From Pollutimonas subterranea (GTDB lineage: Bacteria; Pseudomonadota; Gammaproteobacteria; Burkholderiales; Burkholderiaceae_B): a stretch of DNA of 64,000 nucleotides. Each line of letters opens with the position of its first letter. The stretch's first letter is position 1. The stretch is taken from the NCBI RefSeq assembly GCF_002849655.1, contig NZ_PDNW01000010.1, forward strand, positions 1-64,000. The letters are read 5' to 3'. Under the pieces are notes generated by a model. It saw only the letters and a program-made list of their open reading frames with translations, was not told where the DNA came from and did no database searches. Of the stretch, positions 8,576 to 17,354 are shown piece after piece. A program made the position numbers and the translations under genes.

Positions 8576-9609
8576 GCCGTATCGTCCTGCATACGGGGTG
8601 GAAGGCCGGATTCCAATTCTTGGACACGCTTTACCAGCATCAATGGTTCCGGCGCCACGCGAAATTCCAGCGGAGCTTGCAACCACATGATTTCACCATC
8701 CGCGGCGACCTTGATGCGGTGCTTGCGTGAAGCTTCTTTACTGGCCGTACGTTTGGCCCCGCTTGCGGTGGAGTTGCCTCGAAACAGTCCTCGCGGAACA
8801 ACAGTCAGCGCATGGAAACTGAAGCCGCTGACATGATCGGCGTCTCCAAGTTTTCCCAAGGCGCCGCGTGCGGCCAGCCACAGCATGGACAGTGTTCCCA
8901 CCGGGTTCACCGCGATCGCGGCGAGCTGGCCCTGTTTCAGCGACTCTGCCTGTTCGATGCCGACCTGCTCGAGCTGAAGTCGGTTATTACCAATGAAAAG
9001 GGTGGTTGTTCGCAGGTAAATCCGCTTTCCGTCTTGGTCCAGGGTCATGTCCAGGTACCGATGATTGCCCAAGGCCGTTACCACGGCAGACCATAGGGCG
9101 ACAAGCCGACTTCGACCATAACGCTGCTTGAAGGCCTCACGATCCTCGAGCAGCTCAGGATATAGTCCTACGCTGGCGTTGACGAGAAAAATGCGATCAT
9201 TCACCAGCCCAACCTGCACAGGTACCGGCTGCCCCTGCAATAGGTCCTCGAGGGCCAGGTGCAGCTCTTCCGGGATGCCATGGGTACGCCCGAAATAGTT
9301 GAACGTGCCCTGTGGAACAGCACCGAACAGGCATTGGCTGGCCAGTGCAGCAGTTGCCACCGCATTGATTGTCCCGTCTCCACCGACCGCCACGATGACC
9401 CCGTTTTCTTGCCTGGCGGCGTCGACGGCCTCTTGGATGGTGGTGTTCAGGTCGTCTATGGCTTCAATAATGAATATACGGTGGCGGCGACCCGCCGCGC
9501 GCATCGTGGAATCAATGACTTGTTCAGTCGCGCTTGATTCATGCCTTCCGGAAGCACCATTGATGACAAAGAAAAGCGGGAGGTCGGAAAAGGGCAAATT
9601 ATCAAGCAC
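8572..9609 (-). CDS. Diacylglycerol kinase-family lipid kinase
   Basis: A 345-residue protein of the DagK/YegS/sphingosine-kinase family, which phosphorylates diacylglycerol or related lipids with ATP. The nucleotide-binding signature GGDGT is at residues 76-80 within VIVAVGGDGTINAV. PQGTFNYFGRTHGIP follows as the second conserved block, and the C-terminal half is the usual beta-sandwich. The start is a GTG at 9609 with no strong ribosome site. It is translationally coupled to the metallophosphoesterase gene downstream, and a PAP2 phosphatase lies 1.6 kb further on. Confidence 0.88.
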   Translation of the reverse strand: MLDNLPFSDLPLFFVINGASGRHESSATEQVIDSTMRAAGRRHRIFIIEAIDDLNTTIQEAVDAARQENGVIVAVGGDGTINAVATAALASQCLFGAVPQGTFNYFGRTHGIPEELHLALEDLLQGQPVPVQVGLVNDRIFLVNASVGLYPELLEDREAFKQRYGRSRLVALWSAVVTALGNHRYLDMTLDQDGKRIYLRTTTLFIGNNRLQLEQVGIEQAESLKQGQLAAIAVNPVGTLSMLWLAARGALGKLGDADHVSGFSFHALTVVPRGLFRGNSTASGAKRTASKEASRKHRIKVAADGEIMWLQAPLEFRVAPEPLMLVKRVQELESGLPPRMQDDTA

Positions 9610-9672
9610 TGGTGGTCTCGGAATAGGGAAGCGATGGAGGAAGACAGCTTGATGGTACCTGTTGAACTGATT

Positions 9673-11571
9673 TTACTCGTTCAAATCCTTAAGCAGGCGG
9701 CGTTGCTTGCGCACCTCTGTCAATACATCTCCAAACGTCTCCAACCCTCGTGCCTTCAGGGCGGGGATCAGTTTCAAGAGCACGTCGGCTGTCGCGCTGG
9801 CATCGCCGATGGCGGTGTGACGGGCTTCTTCCGTAATCGTGATGCCAAGCCGATGGCTGAGTGAGTCCAAGCTGTGGCTTTCACTTTGGCCAAATACCAG
9901 CGCCGATAGCAGCACGGTGTCCAGTATGGGGTTATCGAATCGGCAGCCGATACGTTGTTCATGCAGGCGCAGGAAAGCCATATCGAATGGCGCATTGTGG
10001 GCAACCAGCACGGCATCCTTGATAAATTGGTGGAACTTGCGCCCGACCTCGTCCATCGAAGGTGCCGAGGCAACCATGTCGTCCGTAATGCCGTGCACAT
10101 TGGTGGACGACAGCGGAATGGCGCGGCCGGGATTGACCAGTGTGTTGAAGACTTCTTTTTGAACCCGTCGTCCGTTGACGATCCGTACGGCCGCAATCTG
10201 AACGATGGCATCGCCTTGATCCGGCCTGAGGCCGGTCGTCTCCGTATCGAACACCACATAGGTCAGGTCTTCGATATGGGTGGAAGACAGCTCAGTATTG
10301 GGTGTTTTGAATAGCAACTCAAAATCGTACACGAGCCCTTGCGGTATGGCGGGAGCACGCGGCTGTGCCAGGCGCGCCTCGAAGATGGATACACTCAAAC
10401 CGGCACGGTCAGGCGGTTGGTTACTGCTTTCCAGCGAGGCGGCATGGTTGTCGAGTACCGCCTGGATCGTAGTGGCTGTCGGGTAGGTGGCCAGTTCCAG
10501 GGACAAGAGCTGTTCCACTTCGTGCAAAGGCATGGCCGGGCCTTGCCATTCCAGCCTGATCAAGGCGCCTGCCCCTTCAGGGTCGATGTTTAGGGAAAGG
10601 TCTGATCCGCGCATTGCCACATGCTGCGCCAAGGCGTCGAGCAAGGCGATCATCTGAAAGCCGTTGCAGCGCACAATGATGTGAGCCGCGTTATACCGCA
10701 ACCCAAACCCCTTTGCATTCAATTGCGCCTGTAGGGCATTCGCCAAGTCGCCGGCATGGATCATCCATAAGGGCTGCGGGTCGGACGAAATAAACGGCTG
10801 GTCGCCGCTTTCAAAGGTAAACGCCGCATTGTTATGGAGGGTCATCATATAGCCGGGCGTATTTCCTTGCCCAGGCATGGGCAGCAGCCGCATACGGGCT
10901 AAAAGGGCGGTCCCGGTGGCTTGAGTCGCGCAGAGAATGTCCGATGCGGCATCGGCGTCCCCCGTCGATTGAAGCCGGGCATAGCCAGCCTGTATGGGGG
11001 CCTCATGCAGATAGTCAAACAATGAGCGGTTAAGGCCCGGCGTGGCGTCGGCATCCAGACCGCCGATCAGGCTGGCGGCGCGACTGTTGTAGAACACTAG
11101 CTGATGAGATGCCGAGCACATCAGGACGCCTGCGGAGATGTCGGTCAGCAATGTTTCAAGCAGGGCTTTTTCGTAGACCAGACCGGCTGTCTCCCGGGCC
11201 GTGGAGCTGGCCAGGGATAGCCGGGTGTCATGGAGAACCTGCGCAAGATCTTGCGCTGCAGTGGCAAGATCGCCCAGGTAACGGGCAGGAGCGGGATCTA
11301 TCGGGGCGGTAACCGAGCTATGGGCACGGGTGCGCAGGTTGCCCGCCAGTCGTTCGATGGGTTTGGCGATATTGTCGTCAAACAGCATCCAGGCCCAGGC
11401 AATCATCCCTACAATGATAAACCCGGCCAAAAAACCGCCGATGATCAAGGCATCTGTCGAGTCAGCATAATCCTGCTTATGGAAGCCATAGTAAAGACCT
11501 GCAATCAAGGCGACGACGCTGCCCGCGGCCAGCGCCGTAAAGACCAGGAAGATGCGTAGCCTAAGCCGCAT
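9673..11571 (-). CDS. Membrane-anchored PAS / histidine-kinase-like protein with C-terminal DEDDh 3'-5' exonuclease
   Basis: A 632-residue protein. Two membrane spans are at about 7-29 and 41-63. A HAMP-like linker follows (64-115), then a PAS-like region (about 135-200). Residues about 265-400 resemble a histidine-kinase ATPase domain that has lost its catalytic boxes (ALAQHV in place of an N box, WQGPAMP in place of DxGxG). From about 435 there is a DEDDh exonuclease of the DnaQ/epsilon family with D442, E444, D530, H585 and D590 all present. It is last in an operon with a membrane protein (six bases upstream) and the CBS/nucleotidyltransferase gene. Automated pipelines usually call this a polymerase III epsilon subunit, but the membrane location makes a replication role unlikely. 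The substrate is unknown. Confidence 0.85.
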   Translation of the reverse strand: MRLRLRIFLVFTALAAGSVVALIAGLYYGFHKQDYADSTDALIIGGFLAGFIIVGMIAWAWMLFDDNIAKPIERLAGNLRTRAHSSVTAPIDPAPARYLGDLATAAQDLAQVLHDTRLSLASSTARETAGLVYEKALLETLLTDISAGVLMCSASHQLVFYNSRAASLIGGLDADATPGLNRSLFDYLHEAPIQAGYARLQSTGDADAASDILCATQATGTALLARMRLLPMPGQGNTPGYMMTLHNNAAFTFESGDQPFISSDPQPLWMIHAGDLANALQAQLNAKGFGLRYNAAHIIVRCNGFQMIALLDALAQHVAMRGSDLSLNIDPEGAGALIRLEWQGPAMPLHEVEQLLSLELATYPTATTIQAVLDNHAASLESSNQPPDRAGLSVSIFEARLAQPRAPAIPQGLVYDFELLFKTPNTELSSTHIEDLTYVVFDTETTGLRPDQGDAIVQIAAVRIVNGRRVQKEVFNTLVNPGRAIPLSSTNVHGITDDMVASAPSMDEVGRKFHQFIKDAVLVAHNAPFDMAFLRLHEQRIGCRFDNPILDTVLLSALVFGQSESHSLDSLSHRLGITITEEARHTAIGDASATADVLLKLIPALKARGLETFGDVLTEVRKQRRLLKDLNE

Positions 11572-11577
11572 TCACGT

Positions 11578-12108
11578 TCACATTGACTTGCAGGCAGCCT
11601 GGAATGCGGGCTCGCCTGGGGCGACGGCTTGCCATCGTGCGCCGGTCAGGACCCCGTCGGCGGCAAGCGTTGCGCTGCCCATGAGATCTGCGCGCAGATT
11701 GGCGGCACAGTCGAAGGCGACGGCGACGGTACGCGTGGGTTGCCAGCGTTCCACCAATAATAGGCGGCCTCGAACCAGCGCCGGCTTTTGTTCCGAGCGT
11801 GAAATCGCGTGGGTGTCCATGGCGACAAAACGTACCGTAACCGGTGCGGCGTAAGTCCAGGGCGCCCACGGGGCACTGCGCTGGCCAGTGCCAAGCACCA
11901 CGACATTTTGCGGCAGTGCCGATTGCATGCGCGCGAACCATGTGTATTCGTTCCAGACCGAATACACGATCATTGTGCAGCCAATTGCAGCGGGCATTGC
12001 CCAGCGAGGCAGTTTGCGTTGTCGCTTGCGCAGCAAACGCCCCAGTATGAACACCAGGCAGGCTGCCAAGGCCGCAGTTGCCGTCATTGAAAGTAAATCA
12101 ACCCACAT
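11578..12108 (-). CDS. Small membrane protein of unknown function
   Basis: A 176-residue protein that I do not recognise. It has two probable membrane spans (about 6-26 and 36-58) with a basic RKRQRK loop between them. A mostly beta-type region follows that would be extracytoplasmic and ends in a conserved-looking cysteine. It sits 12 bases after the DUF294/CBS gene and six bases before the exonuclease gene, so it is co-transcribed with them and may anchor or sense for the same complex. That role is inference from position only. Confidence 0.75.
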   Translation of the reverse strand: MWVDLLSMTATAALAACLVFILGRLLRKRQRKLPRWAMPAAIGCTMIVYSVWNEYTWFARMQSALPQNVVVLGTGQRSAPWAPWTYAAPVTVRFVAMDTHAISRSEQKPALVRGRLLLVERWQPTRTVAVAFDCAANLRADLMGSATLAADGVLTGARWQAVAPGEPAFQAACKSM

Positions 12109-12120
12109 ATGTTTTTCTCA

Positions 12121-13638
12121 TCAAGTTAGTGCGCTTTTGTCTTGACCCAGTGCGGACTGCATGGTTCGTACCACCATAAAAGCATTGCGCAGATGGTTGC
12201 GTTGGAAATTGGAGAGCTCTGCCGGGTCAAGGTAGTTGTTGGGCTTGTCTCCAGACCTGATCAGCCGGGCCTGGTGTTCAAGTCGAAGTCGGGAAATCAG
12301 GTCGTAAGCCTCGACAAGGTCATGCGCGCCTGACGCTGAAATAATTCCCGCATGCCCCGCAGCCAGCACGCGCGCCCGCGTATTGACTTCAGGCAGGCGC
12401 GCTTGCAGCGCGTAGATGCGCGCAAGATCGGTAATCGGTATGACGCCGTTGAGTTTCATGTCGATATGGTTGCGGTGCGCTCCGGATCGTAGTGTGGAAA
12501 ATTGTCGGATAAAACCCAGCGCGGGTCTATGTTTGAGACTATTTGCGATCATATGCGCAACAAAAATGGAATTTTCCGACGCTGCCTTGAGTGTTTCGGC
12601 CTGCAGCGCCGGGTGCAGGCCGAAGGTGCCGCCAATGGGTCGCAAGTCGAACATGACGGACGCGAGCATCTGCGCTTCCGGATTCGGCTTGGCCGCCCAG
12701 CTGTGGAAATACTGGCGCCAGACGCATACTGGCTGGCGCCAGCGTGGATTAGTGGCCATCATGTCGCCCGGACAGTAAACATAGCCGCAAGCATCCAAGC
12801 CATCGGTGACACGCTGAGCCAGTCGTTCAAAATAGGGCATATCGGCGGAAGAAACCGCGTCGTCCAGGAACAAGCAATTGTCCTGATCCGACAGTCCGGT
12901 CTGTTCCTGGCGACCTTGACTGCCACAGGCCAGCCAAAGATACGGAACAGGCGCCGGCCCCAATTCCAGCTCTGCCAACTCCAGTAAGCGGCGTGTGATC
13001 GCATCGGCAATGTCGGTAATAAACCGCGTAGCGACCTCGTGGCTTTGATGTGAAGCAACCAGTTTCACGAGCAAATCGGGGATGCTGCTCGTCGCGATGG
13101 TCATTGCAGGTACGTCTTGCGCCCGGGCAATTTCATGTACCAGGACGGCCGCGTTAGTTGCATTGACCCGTATCAGATCGGTCTGGGTAATCATGCCGTC
13201 CAGCTTGCCATCGTTGCTGATAGGCAGATGGCCTACTTTGTTCCTGAGCATGAAAGTGAGAATGTCCACACCCAATGCTGAAGCGGGCAGTGTGACGGGG
13301 TCGATCGTCATGATGTCGCGTACCGGGGTGTCGGGACTGCGGCCTTCGGCCAGCACACGGTTGACCAGATCGCGCAGCGTGATGAGGCCCACAAGCCTAT
13401 GGTTGTCGGGGTCGACCACCCCCAGCGATGAAACATGGGCGTCACGCATGGTCTGGGCGGCTTGTCCGACCGAGGTTTCAGGCGTGCAGGACAGTGGTTC
13501 GCGGGCAATGAGATCGTGAGCGGTGTACGTGTGGCCCAGCAGAGCGCGGGCGGCGGGCTCAAGCGCCTCGCGCTTGAGAATTTCTTTGGAATGGACGGTA
13601 TGCAGTGAGCCGGTCAAGGCTGTTTTATTTTCGTCCAT
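12121..13638 (-). CDS. CBS-domain / GlnD-like nucleotidyltransferase (DUF294) signalling protein
   Basis: A 505-residue cytoplasmic regulator. Two CBS domains span about 40-160 and normally bind adenine nucleotides. A GlnD-like nucleotidyltransferase domain follows, with the GS-x10-DxD metal site at G239-S240, D251 and D253, and then a DUF294 C-terminal helical domain with a LNGVIPITDLARIYAL segment. Relatives commonly carry an additional cyclic-nucleotide-binding domain at the N terminus; here the protein begins directly at the CBS pair. The gene lies just downstream of the symporter terminator and is the first of a three-gene operon. What it nucleotidylates, if anything, is unknown; control of the neighbouring transporter is a reasonable inference. 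Confidence 0.88.
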   Translation of the reverse strand: MDENKTALTGSLHTVHSKEILKREALEPAARALLGHTYTAHDLIAREPLSCTPETSVGQAAQTMRDAHVSSLGVVDPDNHRLVGLITLRDLVNRVLAEGRSPDTPVRDIMTIDPVTLPASALGVDILTFMLRNKVGHLPISNDGKLDGMITQTDLIRVNATNAAVLVHEIARAQDVPAMTIATSSIPDLLVKLVASHQSHEVATRFITDIADAITRRLLELAELELGPAPVPYLWLACGSQGRQEQTGLSDQDNCLFLDDAVSSADMPYFERLAQRVTDGLDACGYVYCPGDMMATNPRWRQPVCVWRQYFHSWAAKPNPEAQMLASVMFDLRPIGGTFGLHPALQAETLKAASENSIFVAHMIANSLKHRPALGFIRQFSTLRSGAHRNHIDMKLNGVIPITDLARIYALQARLPEVNTRARVLAAGHAGIISASGAHDLVEAYDLISRLRLEHQARLIRSGDKPNNYLDPAELSNFQRNHLRNAFMVVRTMQSALGQDKSALT

Positions 13639-13681
13639 TAGGATGTTTCGAAGCTATTGAAATAATGCTGGAGCTAAGGAA

Positions 13682-13707
13682 AAGCCGGGCGGTTTCCCGC
13701 CCGGCTT
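13682..13707 (-). terminator. Intrinsic terminator after the symporter gene
   Basis: Perfect 11-bp stem AAGCCGGGCGG / CCGCCCGGCTT with a four-base loop, 14 bases beyond the symporter stop codon. On the minus strand it is followed by TTCC rather than a long T run. It separates the symporter pair from the DUF294 operon. Confidence 0.8.
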
Positions 13708-13720
13708 CTTGATTTGCTGC

Positions 13721-15547
13721 TTAGTGCTGAACAGCGGTACCCGATCCTTTGGGCACGCGGATGGATTCAACCAGGTGCTGAATGTGAGCGGGTGGAGCGG
13801 CGGTTACAGAAGACACTACGTAGGCGGTGATGAAGTTCACCAGGGCACCGATGGCACCGATGGACAGTGGTGAGATACCAAAGAAATAATTAGCAGGTAT
13901 ATCGGCCAGATTATTGGTGCCTGGTATGAAGAACCATCCCTTGTAGATGAAGATGTAGACCGCAGTAAACACCAGCCCCAGCAACATGCCTGCAATGGCC
14001 CCCTCTTTGTTGATGCGTTTGGAGAAGATACCCATCATGAGAGCGGGAAAGATCGTTGCCGCCGCCAGACCGAAAGCCAACGCTACAACCTGCGCAGCAA
14101 ATCCTGGGGGATTCAGGCCTAGCCAGGTGGCCACCACAATGGCGAAGGTCATCGAAATGCGGGCGGCTTGGAGCTCTCCTTTTTCCGAAATATCGGGCTT
14201 GATCGATCCTTTGATCAAGTCATGCGAGATGGCCGATGAAATGGCCAGCAACAAGCCCGCTGCAGTCGATAATGCAGCGGCCAACGCTCCTGCGGCAACC
14301 AAGGCAATCACCCAGCCTGGCAAGGCCGCGATTTCCGGATTGGCAAGCACCATGATGTCGTTGTCGATCTTTACAAGCTCATTGCCTTTCCAGCCTTGCT
14401 CGGCCGCTGCCTTCATGATCGGGTGATCGGCGGGAGCCTTGTCGTTGTAGTACTGGATAAGACCGTCGCCGTTCTTGTCTTCCATGTCGAGCAGACCGGT
14501 GTTTTCCCATGTTCGGATCCAGGATAGTTCGGGCTTGCTGTCGATGTCGGCACGAGAAAGAGCAGGGCCGGAAAGCGCGGTGCTCGATATGGCCGAGGGC
14601 CACATGGTGGTGGTAAGGTTCAAACGAGCCATTGAGCCCACTGCCGGCGCTACCGTGTACAGCAGGGCGATGAACACCAAAGCCCAGCCAGCGGATGAGC
14701 GTGCGTCGGCCACTTTTGGAACAGTGAAGAAACGGATGATGACGTGTGGCAGCCCTGCAGTTCCGATCATGAGTGACATGGTGAACAGGAACATATTGAG
14801 CCTGTTGCTGGTATCGGCCGTATAGGCGGTAAAGCCGAGTTCAGTCACGACCATGTCGAGCTTGGCCAGCAGCGTATGCTCGCCACCCGTCGGTGCATAG
14901 TTGCCAATCAGTCCGAGCTGGGGCATGAAATTACCGGTCAGCTGAAGGGAGATGAAAATGGCCGGTACGGTATAGGCAATGATAAGCACGACGTATTGCG
15001 CCACCTGAGTATAGGTGATGCCTTTCATGCCGCCGAATACGGCGTACACGAACACGATTGCCGCGCCAATGTAAAGCCCAACGTCGGTCGATACCTCGAG
15101 GAAGCGCGAGAAGGTGACCCCTACGCCGCGCATCTGGCCGATTACGTATGTGATCGAAATCACGATCAGGCAGAGTACCGCAAGCAGCCTTGCCCCCTGG
15201 GAGTAAAAGCGATCGCCAATAAACTGCGGGACAGTGAAGCGGCCAAACTTACGCAGGTAGGGCGCAAGCAGCAACGCCAGCAACACGTAGCCGCCTGTCC
15301 AACCCATAAGAAAGGCGGATTGGGTATAGCCGCCAGCCGGAGAGAGGGCAATGATACCGGCCATGGAAATAAAGGAAGCGGCAGACATCCAGTCTGCACC
15401 CGTGGCCATGCCGTTCAAGACAGGGTGGACCCCTTGACCCGCGGCATAGAACTCGGATGTCGTGGCGGCCCTGGCCCATATGGCGATGCCCACGTAAATG
15501 GCGAATGTTGCGCCGACGAAAATAAGGTTGAGCGTGAATTGATCCAT
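13721..15547 (-). CDS. Sodium:solute symporter, large subunit (SSS family, VC_2705-type)
   Basis: A 608-residue transporter of the SSS family (the acetate permease ActP/proline PutP superfamily), with about 13 hydrophobic spans. Pairing with a DUF4212 small subunit is the mark of the VC_2705 subfamily, generally thought to take up short-chain organic acids with sodium. The conserved GADWMSAASFISMAGIIAL block lies in the early part. A long hydrophilic loop near 340-395 contains D-K-N-G-D-G-L-I at residues 357-364, which looks like an EF-hand calcium loop. It starts 10 bases after the small subunit gene. The substrate is not deducible from sequence. Confidence 0.9.
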   Translation of the reverse strand: MDQFTLNLIFVGATFAIYVGIAIWARAATTSEFYAAGQGVHPVLNGMATGADWMSAASFISMAGIIALSPAGGYTQSAFLMGWTGGYVLLALLLAPYLRKFGRFTVPQFIGDRFYSQGARLLAVLCLIVISITYVIGQMRGVGVTFSRFLEVSTDVGLYIGAAIVFVYAVFGGMKGITYTQVAQYVVLIIAYTVPAIFISLQLTGNFMPQLGLIGNYAPTGGEHTLLAKLDMVVTELGFTAYTADTSNRLNMFLFTMSLMIGTAGLPHVIIRFFTVPKVADARSSAGWALVFIALLYTVAPAVGSMARLNLTTTMWPSAISSTALSGPALSRADIDSKPELSWIRTWENTGLLDMEDKNGDGLIQYYNDKAPADHPIMKAAAEQGWKGNELVKIDNDIMVLANPEIAALPGWVIALVAAGALAAALSTAAGLLLAISSAISHDLIKGSIKPDISEKGELQAARISMTFAIVVATWLGLNPPGFAAQVVALAFGLAAATIFPALMMGIFSKRINKEGAIAGMLLGLVFTAVYIFIYKGWFFIPGTNNLADIPANYFFGISPLSIGAIGALVNFITAYVVSSVTAAPPAHIQHLVESIRVPKGSGTAVQH

Positions 15548-15556
15548 TTGGCTTCC

Positions 15557-15814
15557 TTATTCTTCTACACCGTGTTCGCGATCCAGTCGGTTCATGACGG
15601 ATGCGTAGACGAAGATCAAGACGATGAAAATGTACATTGATCCGTTCTGAGCCATCCAGAAACCGAGATCTGCGCCGCCTACCATGATGCCCGAGAGCAT
15701 GGGACGCAAAATGATGCCCATGCCGAAAGAGCAAATGAACCAAATAGCCAGTGAAATCAGGATGATACGGATATTTGCCTTCCAGTAGGCGTTTCTTGAT
15801 GCGGTGTCTTCCAT
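15557..15814 (-). CDS. Sodium:solute symporter small subunit (DUF4212)
   Basis: An 85-residue membrane protein with two spans (about 17-38 and 52-74), matching DUF4212, the small partner encoded directly before VC_2705-type symporters. Family traits seen here are the N-terminal YWKANIRI and the second-span YIFIVLIFVYA. A GGAAG site precedes the ATG. It is first in the two-gene transporter transcript. Confidence 0.9.
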   Translation of the reverse strand: MEDTASRNAYWKANIRIILISLAIWFICSFGMGIILRPMLSGIMVGGADLGFWMAQNGSMYIFIVLIFVYASVMNRLDREHGVEE

Positions 15815-16317
15815 TTGTGTGCTTCCTTATTGTTGATGTTTCAAGCCGTACGTCTTGGAAGACGCCGCCTCTCCTTTTGTGCCCGAGGGCTGTGCTTTGT
15901 GATGCGCACGGCGTTACCCGTCACGCAGCACGCAGGCAAAAGCAAAATGGGCATGATCTTTAACGACCATGCCCAAGCATTCGTTGTTGGAGTCCTGTGG
16001 TTGTTCAGGCTCCGAAATAGGTTCAGTGTCTCCGTAGCTGGGAGTGGCAGTAGGACCCGCCATGTCATGCATGGTTAGCCGTTCCGTGCAATGACTTGCC
16101 GGCCGCGTACGGTATGGCAGACTGTGTAACCACCCCATTCTGGCGTTTCCTTTTGCTACCGGATTTGTATATATTTCGCCCTGGGCGCTCGCCAAAGGCG
16201 CTCTACTTTTTTGAATTCTATACCTTACCTTACCGGGCCTGTAAGCAGGGCTTACCCGTACTGTGGACAGGCGGACACAGCGAAATGGACGGCCAGCCGC
16301 CTGACAGCGTGCACCGT
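15815..16317. other. Intergenic region upstream of the symporter pair
   Basis: 503 bases without a credible gene. It must contain the promoter for the symporter pair. An eight-base inverted repeat TGGGCATG / CATGCCCA with a 12-base spacer lies at 15948-15975, about 135 bp upstream of the DUF4212 start, and could be a protein-binding site. I could not place -35/-10 or -24/-12 elements with confidence. Confidence 0.5.
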
Positions 16318-17307
16318 TTATGGGACCGACACGGCACCTTCCTGTTTGCACCAGTCATTCAGCTTCTCCAGGAAGATGCGGATCACCCTGTCATAGTTGC
16401 CCGCCGAGTGGCCCGCTGAATGGGGCGTGACGATGACGTTTTCCATGTCCCATAGTGGAGACTCACCGCCCAAGGGCTCGTGTTCGAAAACATCGAGGAA
16501 TGCAGACGAAAGCGCGCCTGAGCGTAGTGCGGCGATCAAGTCTTGTTCGACCACCACTTCGCCTCGCGCAACATTCACCAGGCTTGCTCCCGACGGCATC
16601 AGTGACAGGCTATTTCCGTCGACCAGTCGGGAGGTGCTGTCTGTGAGCGGACAAGCCAGTATCAGCCAGTCTGCCTGCGGCAGGACACGATCAAGATCCT
16701 GATAGCTGACGCAGGCTTTTGCTTCGGGTACGGGCAGGCCGCTGTGCCGCGCAACAATGACGTCAAGACCTACCACTTTGACCAGTTCGGCCAGATACCG
16801 GCCTATGGGTCCCCAGCCCACGATCACGGCGGTCTGTCCCTTCAGGTCGCGAGGTAAGCCGGCGGCAATCAGCGACGACCATTCGTGCCTCGCCTGAGCG
16901 CGCATGAAATACGGAAGCCTTCGCGCCAGTGCCAGCATGCCCGCCAGTGCAGTGTGCGCCACGATTTCGGCATTGGCGCCGGATGAAGCCGTGACGTTGA
17001 CGCCGTGCGCCGCCAATTCGCCGAAAATGGGGCGGTCCAATCCCGCGGAGTGGGTATGGACCCATTTCAGGCGCGGGGCCGATCTTAATACCTGGTAGAA
17101 GCGTTCGAGACTATCGCTGACCACGTGTTTGGTGGACAGGCCCGTGATATCGCGGGAGATCAGCGCCACATCGATGTCGAGCAACGCCTCTGCGCTTGCC
17201 GACTCCATGGTGACCAGCCGGCATGGGCGTTCGCCTAGGGTGGCGGGCAGTGTGTTACCGATATGGTCGCGCGCTTTGCCCGAAACCAGGATGTTCAATT
17301 CATTCAC
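16318..17307 (-). CDS. D-2-hydroxyacid dehydrogenase (NAD-binding)
   Basis: A 329-residue dehydrogenase of the D-isomer-specific 2-hydroxyacid family (glyoxylate/hydroxypyruvate reductase-like), interconverting 2-oxoacids and D-2-hydroxyacids in the cytoplasm. The nucleotide-binding loop GWGPIG is at residues 164-169. The catalytic Arg248 (NVARGE), Glu277 (FEHEPL) and His296 (TPHSAGH) are intact. It lies 47 bases after a TctC receptor gene and in the same direction as a class II aldolase, suggesting a small catabolic unit for a hydroxy-acid. The true substrate is unknown. Confidence 0.88.
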   Translation of the reverse strand: MNELNILVSGKARDHIGNTLPATLGERPCRLVTMESASAEALLDIDVALISRDITGLSTKHVVSDSLERFYQVLRSAPRLKWVHTHSAGLDRPIFGELAAHGVNVTASSGANAEIVAHTALAGMLALARRLPYFMRAQARHEWSSLIAAGLPRDLKGQTAVIVGWGPIGRYLAELVKVVGLDVIVARHSGLPVPEAKACVSYQDLDRVLPQADWLILACPLTDSTSRLVDGNSLSLMPSGASLVNVARGEVVVEQDLIAALRSGALSSAFLDVFEHEPLGGESPLWDMENVIVTPHSAGHSAGNYDRVIRIFLEKLNDWCKQEGAVSVP

Positions 17308-17354
17308 TTGGAAACTCCGTGGGGCGGCCGTGTTGCGGGCGGCCGCCCCTTACG

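Noticed and set aside
14876-15640. Plus-strand open frame of 254 codons opposite the symporter
   Set aside because: Histidine/arginine-rich shadow of a membrane protein gene.
16097-16120. Sigma-54-like promoter for the symporter pair
   Set aside because: GG and GC elements can be seen on the minus strand, but the spacing is 9 rather than 10 bases and the flanks are poor.
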